The translations under genes were made by a program, and so were the position numbers. This document shows, piece after piece, positions 29,035 to 39,370 of a stretch of 64,000 bases of DNA. How positions within the stretch are numbered: position 1 is the first letter of the stretch; the number at the start of each line of letters is the position of its first letter. The notes below the pieces were generated by a model, which searched no databases, had not been told where the DNA came from, and was given only the letters and a program-made list of their open reading frames with translations. Origin of the DNA: Aliihoeflea aestuarii (GTDB lineage Bacteria > Pseudomonadota > Alphaproteobacteria > Rhizobiales > Rhizobiaceae); NCBI RefSeq assembly GCF_024105665.1, contig NZ_JAAAMK010000011.1:1-64000 (forward strand), in the 5' to 3' direction.

Positions 29035-29220
29035 CGTGACCGCTCTCAACTTTGCACCGACGAGCAGTAACGGGTTCGAAATGCGCTTCGATACGCCTTC
29101 ACGAAAACTTTACCGACAACAGCCCGGCGCAGGCCGCGCCTTGCAATCGGCGCATCCTTGATCGCGACCACCACGAAGCTGCTATGAAGGGAGCCTCCCT
29201 GATTCTTCCAGCTCGTGCAG

Positions 29221-31020
<1,800 letters not shown>

Positions 31021-31098
31021 CGAGGTTGCGACGGGACGCACGCTTCGAAAGCTGCAATTCAGCCTCCGACGCCACGCCGTTCAGATTTTTGTTGCAAT

Positions 31099-31174
31099 GG
31101 TAGCGGAGGAGGGATTCGAACCCCCGACACAAGGATTATGATTCCTCTGCTCTAACCTACTGAGCTACTCCGCC
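31099..31174 (-). tRNA. tRNA-Met (CAU), elongator type
   Basis: On the minus strand the sequence begins GGCGGAGUAGCUCAG, has the anticodon loop AUCAUAA (anticodon CAU), a T-arm with GUUCGAAUC and ends CCGCUACCA with an encoded CCA. The seven-pair acceptor includes one G-U. The G1-U72 pair and the rest of the body fit elongator tRNA-Met rather than the initiator. It lies between recQ and the Gfo/Idh gene. Confidence 0.93.
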
Positions 31175-31530
31175 TCCAGCGGCACGGGATGCCGCGAAAG
31201 TGCGGCGGGTATAAGGGGCCGGTGACGTTCCTGTCAAGCAATCACACACCCTTTCCGAAGGGCATTATGACGCTTGTCCGCGTTACGCAGCGCCACCTCC
31301 GCACGACCGCGCGCCTGTCCGATTGCGGTCGCCAGGTCCGTGCAGTCTTTGGCGGAATTGGCCGATGCGATACGGGCCACGCGTTTCAAGCTGAAAGAAG
31401 GGCGCCGATGGTCAGGAAAGCGCGGGGTTTCGCCATCGAGCAGTTGACGCAGCGCCCAATGACACGCCAAGGGTTGAGTTCAGACCACCCGCCCATTATG
31501 TCTCGCTCGAAAATTCAGTCAGAAAGATCG

Positions 31531-32484
31531 ATGAAGCCGCGTATCGCCGTACTCGGATGCGGATATTGGGGATCGAACCATATCCGAACTCTCAAGTCGC
31601 TCGGCGCGCTGCAAGCGGTTGCCGACGCCAATACCGCGCGCGCCGAAGGCTTCGCGGCCGAGCACGGCTGCATGGCGGTCGGAATCGACGAAATCCACAC
31701 CCGCGACGACATCGACGCGATCGTTATGGCTTTGCCCCCGCAATTCCATGCCGATGCCGCGATCCGCGCCGTCGAGAACGGCAAGGACGTTCTGGTCGAA
31801 AAGCCCATAGCGCTCGCGGTTTCCGATGCGGAACGCGTCGTGGCGCGCGCGCGCGAATGCGGGCGCGTGTTCATGACCGGTCACGTCCTTCGATTCCATC
31901 CCGGTTTCGAAGGGTTGAAGGCGCTCGCGGACGCCGGCGAACTCGGCCGCCTGCGCTATATCCACTCGCACCGGCTGGGGCTTGGAAAATTCCATACCGA
32001 GAACGATGCGCTGTGGGATCTCGCCCCGCACGATCTTTCGATGATTCTGGCGCTGACCGGCACGCAGCCGGAGGAAGTGCGTGGAGAGGGCGCCGCCCTC
32101 CTCGATCATCTGTCAGATTTTGCGCATCTGCACATGCGTTTTCCAGGTGACCTGAGAAGCCATCTCTTCGCGTCGCGACTCAATCCCTATCGCGAGCGAC
32201 GCCTGACGGTGGTCGGCGAAAAGGCGATGGCCGTCTTCGATGATGTCGAGCCCTGGGAGCGCAAGCTTGCCGTCTATCGGCATGCGGTCTGGCGCGACAG
32301 CGGGCAATGGGCCTTCACGATGAACGAGCCGTCCTATGTCCCGGTCGAACAGGGCCTGCCGCTGACGCGTGAATTGCAGCATTTCATCCACTGCATCGAG
32401 ACGCGCGAGGAGCCGCGCACCTCCGGTGAGGAGGCCATCGGCGTGCTCAAGATCCTGACCGCGGGAACCGTCCTGCACGACTGA
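31531..32484 (+). CDS. Gfo/Idh/MocA-family NAD(P)-dependent oxidoreductase
   Basis: A 317-residue sugar-type dehydrogenase. The Rossmann motif GCGYWGSNH opens the protein; VEKPIAL near residue 90 is the EKP motif of the family, and LAPHDLSMIL holds the conserved histidine. The sequence resembles WlbA-type UDP-N-acetylglucosamine or uronic acid 3-dehydrogenases, so a nucleotide-sugar substrate is plausible but unproven. No polysaccharide genes surround it. The ATG at 31531 has a weak AGAAAGA site; longer in-frame extensions have none better. Confidence 0.85.
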   Translation: MKPRIAVLGCGYWGSNHIRTLKSLGALQAVADANTARAEGFAAEHGCMAVGIDEIHTRDDIDAIVMALPPQFHADAAIRAVENGKDVLVEKPIALAVSDAERVVARARECGRVFMTGHVLRFHPGFEGLKALADAGELGRLRYIHSHRLGLGKFHTENDALWDLAPHDLSMILALTGTQPEEVRGEGAALLDHLSDFAHLHMRFPGDLRSHLFASRLNPYRERRLTVVGEKAMAVFDDVEPWERKLAVYRHAVWRDSGQWAFTMNEPSYVPVEQGLPLTRELQHFIHCIETREEPRTSGEEAIGVLKILTAGTVLHD

Positions 32485-32660
32485 CCGGTGGTGGCACGGT
32501 CCAAGGCCAAGTGTCTCTCCCGACACACCCGCTCATTGTAATTGCTCGCGCCGCACACTTTTAGGGTTGGTCGCCGCTGCGGAATCCCCCATGATCGACG
32601 AACGGTGCGATTGGCATGCGAGGTGCCAGTCACGTACCGCGACGATGCGGGGACGACGGC

Positions 32661-35468
32661 ATGCGGATCAACTACGCCCATCAGCCGCGAAGCGGCCCTT
32701 TTCATTCATCGACCAACAAAAAACCAAACCTTGATAGCTTTCAGCTTGGCCTTTTGTGCGGCACGGCTGTTGCAGCCAGCCTGATGAGCACCTCCGCGAA
32801 AGCGGACTGCGTGTTCTTTCCCGGCCCGGGCGACGATATCTACATCTGCGACAGCGGCACGTCTCCAGGCGGTCTTACCGACACATCCGGCAACAACACC
32901 TTGCTGCTTCCATCCGGCGGAACGGGCATCGTGAACGGCAATGTGGCGTTCGGCGGCGGACAGGATCGCATCGAGATCGGTTCGGGCACGATACAGGGCG
33001 CGGTCGATCAGGGCGCCGGCACCGATTTTTTCGTCATTTCTGGCGGCACCGTCACCGGCAACGTCCAGCAGGGCGCAGGCATAGACGATTTCCAGATGAC
33101 CGGCGGCGTCATCGGATCGCTCAATCAGGGCGATGGTCTGGACACCTTCTTCATGTCCGACGGGCGCATCGTCGACTTCTTCGACGATGGCGACCGCGCG
33201 ATCATGACCGGTGGGCGGATCGGCCGGGTCAATATGAAACTCGACCGCAATTTCTTCGACATGTCGGGTGGGACGATCGATCGCAATCTGGTCACCGGGT
33301 TCGACGTCGACACGGTCATCCTGTCGGGCGGCTTCATCGGCGGCAATGTAAGCGTCAGCGGCGGCAATGACAGCGTCACGGTCACGGGTGGAGCCATCGG
33401 CGGCAGTGTTCTGATGAGCTTTGGCGCGGATGATTTCGTCTGGGATTCGGGCGGCATCATCTATGGCGCGGTCGACATGGGGCCGGATGCGGATACCGCA
33501 CGGCTCGCAAATCTGACGGCCGCCAATCTCGGTGCCACGACAAGAATTGACGGCGGCCTGGGCATCGATGCGCTGACGATGGAAAATGTGAAGGCGACCG
33601 GCATTGCCCGCTTCGTCAACTGGGAAGCGATCAGTGCTGCCAACGACACGGAACTGACCTTCGACGGCACCCTCACGCTCGGCGATTCAGGCACCGGAAC
33701 CGGCACGCTCTCGCTCGACGCGACGAGCACCATCTATGGCGGCGGCGGGAATTTCGGCGTGACCGGCGTCAACGGCGCAGCGTCACTCCTGAATGCGGGC
33801 CGCATCGACCTGACCAACGGCACGCTCGGCCCGGCGAACCGTTTTACCGTGTCCGGCGACTACACCGGCAGTAACGGGCTGCTTCTTGTCGATACCGTGC
33901 TTGCCGACGATGCCTCGGCGTCGGACCAACTCGTCATTTCCGGTGGAACCGCAACCGGTGCGACCAGCATCGCGGTGACCAATGCAGGCGGGACCGGCGC
34001 GTTGACGGTCCAGAACGGGATACTGGTTGTCGAGGCGATCAATGGGGCGACGACGACTGCCGGCGCCTTCTCGCTGGGGTCGCGCGTTGCCGCCGGTGCG
34101 TATGAATATCTGCTGTTTCGCGGAGGCGTGACGGACGGCTCGGGGGAAAACTGGTATCTTCGCTCGACCTTGACGGCAGGACCGACACCCGCCCCGGTAC
34201 AACCCGGCCCGACGGAACCGATCGTACCGGTCGATCCCGATCCCGAAGCTGCCGCGCCCCCGCCACTGGAGCAGCCCGTTCCGGAACTGCCGCCCGAATC
34301 CACACCGACCGATCCCGATCCGGTTGATCCCGCGCCGCCTGTGGATGTGACGGACGGTGCTCCTGTTGCTCCGCCCGAAGCGGCCGAGGCGTCCGCCCCC
34401 ACACCTCCGCCACCCCCGCCGGTTGCCGGAACGGCCCCTGCCCCGCTTCCCGGCGCGGGCGGCCTGACGACGCCGCCCAACCCTGGCGCGACACCTGTCG
34501 TGGCAGACATCGTGCCGCTCTACCGCACGGAAGTCGCGACCTATTCCGCCATCGCGCCTGCCGCGCATCACCTGGGATTGTCGGCACTGGGTACGTTCCA
34601 CGAACGTCGCGGCGAACAACCGTTGCTCGATGGCGCAGGCTTTCTCCCGGCAAGTTGGGGCCGCGTCTATGGGCAGGATTTCGACTTCGGCTGGCAAGGC
34701 GCGGTGTCCCCCCAGATCGACGGATCGCTGGTCGGCTTTCAGGTCGGCCAGGATATCTTTGGCCGTGAAACCGACGGTGTCATCGACCGGATCGGCGTCT
34801 TTGTCGGACAAAGCAGCCTCTCGGGCGACGTGACCGGCCAGGCGCTCGGCTGGAATGGCTACGCGGTCGGCGACATCGATGCAGACGCCTTCAGCTTCGG
34901 CGGATACTGGACGCGCATCGGCCCCTCCGGCTGGTACATCGACACGGTCCTGATGGGTTCGCGTTTCGATGGCGATGCACGATCCGTCGATGGCGAACGG
35001 ATCGGCATTTCCGGCCGCGGGTTTACGGCGTCGGTCGAAAGCGGCGTTCCTTTCGCCCTGTCGCCCGGCTGGACGATCGAACCCCAGGCGCAGTTGATCT
35101 GGCAAAGCGTGTCGCTGTCGGACCGCGCCGACCGGTTTTCGACCGTTTCCTTCGATGCCGACGACGCGCTGACCGGACGTATCGGCGCACGCCTTCACGG
35201 CACCGTCGAAACGGAATCGATGACGGTGCGCCCCTACCTGAAAGCCAATCTCTGGCATGATTTCGGCAGCGACCACGTCGCAAGCTTCGCCGCCACGCCG
35301 ATCGTGACGCAAACAGGCGGAACGCGGCTTGAACTGGGCGCCGGCGTGGTGGCGGACGTTTCCACTGCCATCAGTGCATTCGCCACGGCTTCATATACGA
35401 CGGCGCTCAGCGGCGATACCGACGGCCATTCGATCAGCGGGAATGTGGGCCTTCGCGTGAAATGGTGA
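32661..35468 (+). CDS. Autotransporter with beta-helix passenger
   Basis: A 935-residue type V secretion protein. An N-terminal hydrophobic segment (LGLLCGTAVAASLM, then SAKA) is the signal peptide. The passenger (~residues 40-490) repeats GG-x-I/V-x-G-N/x-V every 20-25 residues with D/N-rich turns, predicting a right-handed beta-helix. A proline-rich linker (residues ~510-630) leads into the autotransporter beta-barrel, which ends with the aromatic residue W (GLRVKW). ATG 32661 has GGGGA seven bases upstream. It is probably surface-exposed and could mediate adhesion or aggregation. The convergent mnmA gene ends 4 bp away. Confidence 0.88.
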   Translation: MRINYAHQPRSGPFHSSTNKKPNLDSFQLGLLCGTAVAASLMSTSAKADCVFFPGPGDDIYICDSGTSPGGLTDTSGNNTLLLPSGGTGIVNGNVAFGGGQDRIEIGSGTIQGAVDQGAGTDFFVISGGTVTGNVQQGAGIDDFQMTGGVIGSLNQGDGLDTFFMSDGRIVDFFDDGDRAIMTGGRIGRVNMKLDRNFFDMSGGTIDRNLVTGFDVDTVILSGGFIGGNVSVSGGNDSVTVTGGAIGGSVLMSFGADDFVWDSGGIIYGAVDMGPDADTARLANLTAANLGATTRIDGGLGIDALTMENVKATGIARFVNWEAISAANDTELTFDGTLTLGDSGTGTGTLSLDATSTIYGGGGNFGVTGVNGAASLLNAGRIDLTNGTLGPANRFTVSGDYTGSNGLLLVDTVLADDASASDQLVISGGTATGATSIAVTNAGGTGALTVQNGILVVEAINGATTTAGAFSLGSRVAAGAYEYLLFRGGVTDGSGENWYLRSTLTAGPTPAPVQPGPTEPIVPVDPDPEAAAPPPLEQPVPELPPESTPTDPDPVDPAPPVDVTDGAPVAPPEAAEASAPTPPPPPPVAGTAPAPLPGAGGLTTPPNPGATPVVADIVPLYRTEVATYSAIAPAAHHLGLSALGTFHERRGEQPLLDGAGFLPASWGRVYGQDFDFGWQGAVSPQIDGSLVGFQVGQDIFGRETDGVIDRIGVFVGQSSLSGDVTGQALGWNGYAVGDIDADAFSFGGYWTRIGPSGWYIDTVLMGSRFDGDARSVDGERIGISGRGFTASVESGVPFALSPGWTIEPQAQLIWQSVSLSDRADRFSTVSFDADDALTGRIGARLHGTVETESMTVRPYLKANLWHDFGSDHVASFAATPIVTQTGGTRLELGAGVVADVSTAISAFATASYTTALSGDTDGHSISGNVGLRVKW

Positions 35469-35471
35469 GGC

Positions 35472-36650
35472 TCAAGCGGCCGGTAGGGCCTCCAGTCGCG
35501 AAAGCATTTCCTCGGAGCGGCGGTTGCGTTGCGTTCTGGCGATGAAGCCGCCGCCGAAGACGCGGCTTGCCTCGCCCTCGTCGCCGTAAAAGACGCAGGC
35601 TTGGCCGGGCGCGATGCCCGCCTCTCCGTCGAGAAGTTCCACGATCGCCTCACCCCCCTGGACGAACAGGCGCGCGGCGCGCGGCGGTCGCGTCGAGCGG
35701 ACCTTTGCATAAAGCTCGATGCCTTCGGCGGGGATGTCGGCAAGCGGCATGTCGCCGAGCCAGTTGACGTCCCGCAGCACGATGCGGTGCGTCTCCAGCG
35801 CTTCCTTCGGGCCGACGATGACCCGCGCACGCGCAGGATCGAGATGGACGACATAAAGCGGCTCGCCGGATGCGACGCCGAGACCCCGCCGCTGCCCGAT
35901 CGTATAGCGAAGAATGCCGTCATGCCGGCCAAGATGCCGGCCGTCGACATGGAAAATGTCTCCCGGCGTCGCCGCTTCCGGCTTCAGCTTGGCGATGATG
36001 TCGGAATACTTTCCCTGCGGCACGAAGCAGATGTCCTGGCTGTCGGGCTTGGCGGCGACCGTCAGCCCCATGCGTTCGGCCGCTTCGCGAACCTGCGCCT
36101 TCGACATGCCGCCGAGCGGAAAGCGCAGATAGTCGATCTGCTCCTGCGTCGTGGCGAACAGGAAATAGCTCTGGTCGCGATCCGCATCGACGGGCCGGTA
36201 GAGAGCCCGGTGAGCGCCGTTGACGCGGCTGCTGATATAATGCCCCGTGGCCAGTGCGTCGGCACCCAATTCGCGCGCGGTCTGGAGGAGATCGGCGAAC
36301 TTGACGGTCTGGTTGCACGAAATGCACGGAACGGGCGTTTCGCCGGCGATGTAGCTCTCGGCGAAGGGATTGATAACCGCTTCGCGAAACCGCTTTTCGT
36401 AGTCGAGCACATAATGGGGAATGCCGAGCTTTTCGGAAACGGCACGCGCATCGCCGATGTCCTGCCCGGCACAGCATGAGCCCGCGCGATGAACGGCCGC
36501 TCCGTGATCGTAGAGTTGGAGCGTGATGCCGACGACGTCGTAGCCCTGCTCCTTCATCAGGCCCGCAACCACCGAGGAATCGACGCCGCCCGACATGGCG
36601 ACGACGATGCGCGTGTCCTGCGGGCGCTTGTCGAAATCGAGGCTGTTCAT
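35472..36650 (-). CDS. mnmA: tRNA-specific 2-thiouridylase
   Basis: A 392-residue enzyme that puts sulfur on U34 of Lys, Glu and Gln tRNAs. The PP-loop ATP site [10 protein letters not shown] is near residue 23. The two catalytic cysteines are expected in GSCCAGQD and DSQDICFV, with PCISCN between. The C-terminal half holds the tRNA-binding beta-barrel. ATG 36650 is preferred over an upstream one at 36719 that would add 23 unrelated residues. Confidence 0.95.
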   Translation of the reverse strand: MNSLDFDKRPQDTRIVVAMSGGVDSSVVAGLMKEQGYDVVGITLQLYDHGAAVHRAGSCCAGQDIGDARAVSEKLGIPHYVLDYEKRFREAVINPFAESYIAGETPVPCISCNQTVKFADLLQTARELGADALATGHYISSRVNGAHRALYRPVDADRDQSYFLFATTQEQIDYLRFPLGGMSKAQVREAAERMGLTVAAKPDSQDICFVPQGKYSDIIAKLKPEAATPGDIFHVDGRHLGRHDGILRYTIGQRRGLGVASGEPLYVVHLDPARARVIVGPKEALETHRIVLRDVNWLGDMPLADIPAEGIELYAKVRSTRPPRAARLFVQGGEAIVELLDGEAGIAPGQACVFYGDEGEASRVFGGGFIARTQRNRRSEEMLSRLEALPAA

Positions 36651-36809
36651 CGCAAAGGCTTTCGTCTGGTCGAAATGGTCGCGCCCTATATAGGCCAGCC
36701 CGCCCCACCCTGCCAACACGCCCTTGCGCGCCGATCTTTACGATCATTAAGATTTGACAATCTCTCTGAACGGGCCGTTCACGAAGGTTACGTTAGCATT
36801 ACCCGTCAT

Positions 36810-36824
36810 TTAGCCAATTCTTAA
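36810..36824 (+). promoter_or_regulatory. Candidate CtrA-binding site upstream of sciP
   Basis: TTAG, seven bases, then TTAA, one mismatch from the CtrA consensus TTAA-N7-TTAA. It lies about 55 bp before the sciP start. In Caulobacter sciP is activated by CtrA, so a site here makes sense; this is a judgement from sequence alone. Confidence 0.45.
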
Positions 36825-36878
36825 AGCTGTGGCCGTAATGTGTCCGTCGACTAGGTCTTTGATGTTGTAGAGAGTACG

Positions 36879-37154
36879 ATGACCGATCTTATCAGACCCA
36901 GGGTCAAATACGTGATCGGCCCCGACGGGAGCCCGCTCACGATTGCCGACCTGCCGCCGTCCAATACCCGTCGCTGGGTCATTCGCCGAAAGGCGGAAGT
37001 CGTCGCGGCGGTGCGCGGCGGCCTGCTCAGCCTGGATGAAGCCTGCCAGCGCTACAAGCTCACTGTCGAGGAGTTCCTGTCCTGGCAGGCCTCGATCGAC
37101 GATCACGGGCTGGCGGGACTGCGCACGACACGCATCCAGCAATATCGACACTGA
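36879..37154 (+). CDS. sciP: SciP/DUF1153-family CtrA inhibitor
   Basis: A 91-residue helix-turn-helix protein. The whole chain is the DUF1153 domain, including VKYVIGPDGSPLTIADLPP, RWVIRRKAEVVAAVRGGLLS and the SWQASIDDHGLAGLRTTRIQ end. In Caulobacter this family protein, SciP, binds CtrA promoters and blocks CtrA-driven transcription. It is one gene away from ctrA, transcribed in the same direction. A bidirectional terminator hairpin follows at 37170-37198. Confidence 0.9.
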   Translation: MTDLIRPRVKYVIGPDGSPLTIADLPPSNTRRWVIRRKAEVVAAVRGGLLSLDEACQRYKLTVEEFLSWQASIDDHGLAGLRTTRIQQYRH

Positions 37155-37169
37155 TCGTTACTTTCCGAA

Positions 37170-37198
37170 AAAAGCGCCCGGCAAGACCGGGCGCTTTT
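37170..37198. terminator. Terminator after sciP
   Basis: AAAAGCGCCCGG, loop CAAGA, CCGGGCGCTTTT. The 12-pair stem with T-runs on both strands works from both sides. Confidence 0.9.
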
Positions 37199-37236
37199 CT
37201 TTTGCGCCGCCCGGCGCGCAATCCTACCCGATAACG

Positions 37237-37273
37237 AAAAGCCCGTCAGCGGAACTGTCCGCGACGGGCTTTT
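37237..37273. terminator. Terminator after the FliJ-like gene
   Basis: AAAAGCCCGTC and GACGGGCTTTT enclose a loop with a small inner stem (GCGGA/TCCGC). It lies 25 bp past the end of the FliJ-like gene and works for the minus strand; it is also readable from the plus strand. Confidence 0.88.
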
Positions 37274-37297
37274 GACATGAAAAGGCGTGTTACCGGC

Positions 37298-37663
37298 TCA
37301 GCCGGCGGCGGCACGTCCGGCGTAATCCTGCTCGCGATTGCGATTGTCGAGCGCCTCGGCCTTGGCGAGTTCCGCTTCGGCTTCATTCAGGGCCGCTTCC
37401 GCCGCCCCGCGCTGGCTCATCAGATCGTTGCGTGAATTGTGGAGGTTGTCGCGACGCTGGCGTGCGGCCTTGGCGAAGGTCGGATAGGCGAAATGAGTGA
37501 TGTCGGTGATGCCGGCCTTTTTTTCCTCCGACGCGATCTGCGCGTCGAGTTCACCTGCCATTCGATCGAATTCGGCGATCATCATATCGAGTTGCAGGAG
37601 CTGCTTGCGCTTCTCGCCGACCTGAAACTGCTTTAGCCGGACCAGATTTTCTCGTGATTTCAT
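37298..37663 (-). CDS. FliJ-like coiled-coil protein
   Basis: A 121-residue protein that is almost entirely alpha-helical and charged, with long coiled-coil stretches (RLKQFQVGEKRKQLLQLD to MIAEFDRMAGEL and NDLMSQRGAAEAALNEAE). This is the pattern of FliJ, the flagellar export chaperone, and a FliJ-like gene beside ctrA occurs in other Hyphomicrobiales. ATG 37663 has GGGAG about nine bases upstream. It shares a 400-bp promoter region with ctrA, transcribed the other way. No flagellar genes are adjacent. Confidence 0.75.
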   Translation of the reverse strand: MKSRENLVRLKQFQVGEKRKQLLQLDMMIAEFDRMAGELDAQIASEEKKAGITDITHFAYPTFAKAARQRRDNLHNSRNDLMSQRGAAEAALNEAEAELAKAEALDNRNREQDYAGRAAAG

Positions 37664-38063
37664 GCTCAACGCTCCCGAACCGCCACACGCACGCAACAGA
37701 CGACATCGTTACTTTTTTCTTCGCGATCGGCTCGGATCGCGCCAGATGGTAACCATTCGTTTACGCGCATTGTTAATCATAGGGACGAGGACTTAAGGCG
37801 GGGTAAAAATTTCCGTCGCAAGTCGAAGCTGCAAAGCGCCCTGCAAAGAGTCGCTTACGCGGAAATTCTGAAGCTCTGATTCATCATCGACCGAGTGCGT
37901 TAATCATTTCGAATCAGGGCGCTGAGACAAATTGCTGAATGTTCGCCCGGCCTCTTGCCAGCGGGAATCAGAGTTTGTTAACCATTTGGGTGGCACCGTG
38001 TGATTCAGGCAAATCACCATATGTGCCGAGCTGACGGGGCTGTTGGCGGAGAAGGGGAATGAA
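37664..38063. promoter_or_regulatory. Divergent promoter region of ctrA and the FliJ-like gene, with GANTC cluster
   Basis: This 400-bp gap has four GANTC sites within 130 bp: 37878-37882, 37911-37915, 37965-37969 and 38002-38006. GANTC is the target of the CcrM adenine methylase. A TTAACCAT octamer, the CtrA half-site, is at 37978-37985. The region therefore has the look of a methylation- and CtrA-controlled promoter, as for ctrA in Caulobacter. The exact promoter elements cannot be placed by eye. Confidence 0.65.
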
Positions 38064-38759
38064 ATGCGCGTTCTGCTGATTGAAGACGACAGTGCGATCG
38101 CACAAAGCATCGAACTGATGCTCAAGTCGGAAAGCTTCAACGTCTACTCGACCGATCTGGGCGAAGAGGGTGTCGATCTCGGCAAGCTCTACGACTACGA
38201 TATCATCCTTCTCGACCTGAACCTGCCGGACATGTCCGGATACGAGGTTCTGCGCACGCTGCGGCTTTCCAAGGTCAAGACGCCGATCCTGATCCTGTCA
38301 GGCATGGCCGGCATCGAGGACAAGGTTCGCGGCCTCGGCTTCGGCGCCGACGATTATATGACGAAGCCGTTCCACAAGGACGAGCTGGTCGCCCGCATCC
38401 ACGCCATCGTGCGCCGTTCGAAGGGTCATGCCCAGTCGGTCATCACGACCGGCGACCTGATCGTCAACCTCGACGCCAAGACGGTCGAGGTCGGTGGCCA
38501 GCGCGTGCACCTGACCGGCAAGGAATACCAGATGCTGGAGCTGCTCTCGCTGCGCAAGGGCACCACGCTCACCAAGGAAATGTTCCTCAACCACCTTTAT
38601 GGCGGCATGGACGAGCCGGAACTGAAGATCATCGACGTCTTCATCTGCAAGCTGCGCAAGAAGCTCGACCTCGCATCCGGCGGTCAGAACTACATCGAGA
38701 CGGTCTGGGGCCGCGGCTATGTTCTGCGCGAACCCGAAGAAATGCGCGTCAGCGCCTGA
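38064..38759 (+). CDS. ctrA: Cell cycle response regulator CtrA
   Basis: A 231-residue OmpR-type response regulator, the master cell-cycle regulator of alphaproteobacteria. The receiver domain has LLIEDD, the phosphorylated aspartate in [17 protein letters not shown], the conserved [21 protein letters not shown] and the K in TKPFHKDEL. The C-terminal winged helix includes [17 protein letters not shown] and [19 protein letters not shown] 38064 has GGAGAAGGGG upstream. A strong bidirectional terminator follows at 38777-38810. Confidence 0.98.
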   Translation: MRVLLIEDDSAIAQSIELMLKSESFNVYSTDLGEEGVDLGKLYDYDIILLDLNLPDMSGYEVLRTLRLSKVKTPILILSGMAGIEDKVRGLGFGADDYMTKPFHKDELVARIHAIVRRSKGHAQSVITTGDLIVNLDAKTVEVGGQRVHLTGKEYQMLELLSLRKGTTLTKEMFLNHLYGGMDEPELKIIDVFICKLRKKLDLASGGQNYIETVWGRGYVLREPEEMRVSA

Positions 38760-38776
38760 TCCTCAAGATAGATCAA

Positions 38777-38810
38777 AACAAAAACCCGGCCTTTGTGCCG
38801 GGTTTTTGTT
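38777..38810. terminator. Bidirectional terminator between ctrA and the receiver gene
   Basis: AAAACCCGGC and GCCGGGTTTT, ten perfect pairs around CTTTGT, with A-rich and T-rich flanks on both sides. It can end both convergent transcripts. Confidence 0.92.
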
Positions 38811-38821
38811 TGTGCGAGTTG

Positions 38822-39190
38822 TTACGCCGCGATCTGCATCTCGCGGAAGCGTTCGAGCAGGATCGGGCGGTTGAACGGCTTGAGGATGTAGCCCTTCGCC
38901 CCTGCCCGTTTGGCGCGCATGATGGCACCCACGTCGAATTCGGTCATGCAGATGACGATGCGCGGCTTGACCGGAACGTCCATCGCCATCGCCTGACGGA
39001 TGAACTCGACAGTCGCCATATCCGGCAACTGGTTGTCGACGACGATGATGTCCGGCATCTGCGCCGCGCACAAGAACAGCGCTTCGCGGCCGTCGCATGC
39101 TTCCACCACGGCCATTTCCGGCGTGGCGAGGATGCGCTTGGCGACCTTACGGATCACATTGGAATCGTCTACGATCATGCAGCGTTTCAT
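38822..39190 (-). CDS. Single-domain CheY-like response regulator
   Basis: A 122-residue stand-alone receiver. KRCMIVDDSNVIRKVAKRIL opens it, the phosphoryl aspartate is in IIVVDNQLPDM, the threonine in ICMTEFD and the lysine in ILKPFNRPIL. No output domain follows. Its position beside ctrA suggests a cell-cycle or motility role, but it is not clearly DivK or CpdR. ATG 39190 with AAGGA upstream is preferred over ATG 39211. Confidence 0.88.
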   Translation of the reverse strand: MKRCMIVDDSNVIRKVAKRILATPEMAVVEACDGREALFLCAAQMPDIIVVDNQLPDMATVEFIRQAMAMDVPVKPRIVICMTEFDVGAIMRAKRAGAKGYILKPFNRPILLERFREMQIAA

Positions 39191-39240
39191 CCCGAAATCC
39201 TTTCCGTTCATACGACCAGCCCCGCCCCTCGCAATTTGAT

Positions 39241-39288
39241 GAGCATCGGGACCGGTTGAAGACCGAGTTCGGTTTCGTTCCGACGCTC
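39241..39288. repeat. Diverged hairpin repeat of family C
   Basis: Starts GAGCATCGGGACCGG and ends GTTTCGTTCCGACGCTC, matching in outline the second hairpin at 17637-17688 (GAGCATCGG ... CCGATGCTC). The stem is less perfect. It lies between two same-strand genes. Confidence 0.55.
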
Positions 39289-39370
39289 TTGAGGCTCAAG
39301 CTACGCGTCCGAAGTAAAGAACCGGGTAAATGTTGCGCTGAATTTTGGGTTAACGTCGCAGGCCGGGCAT

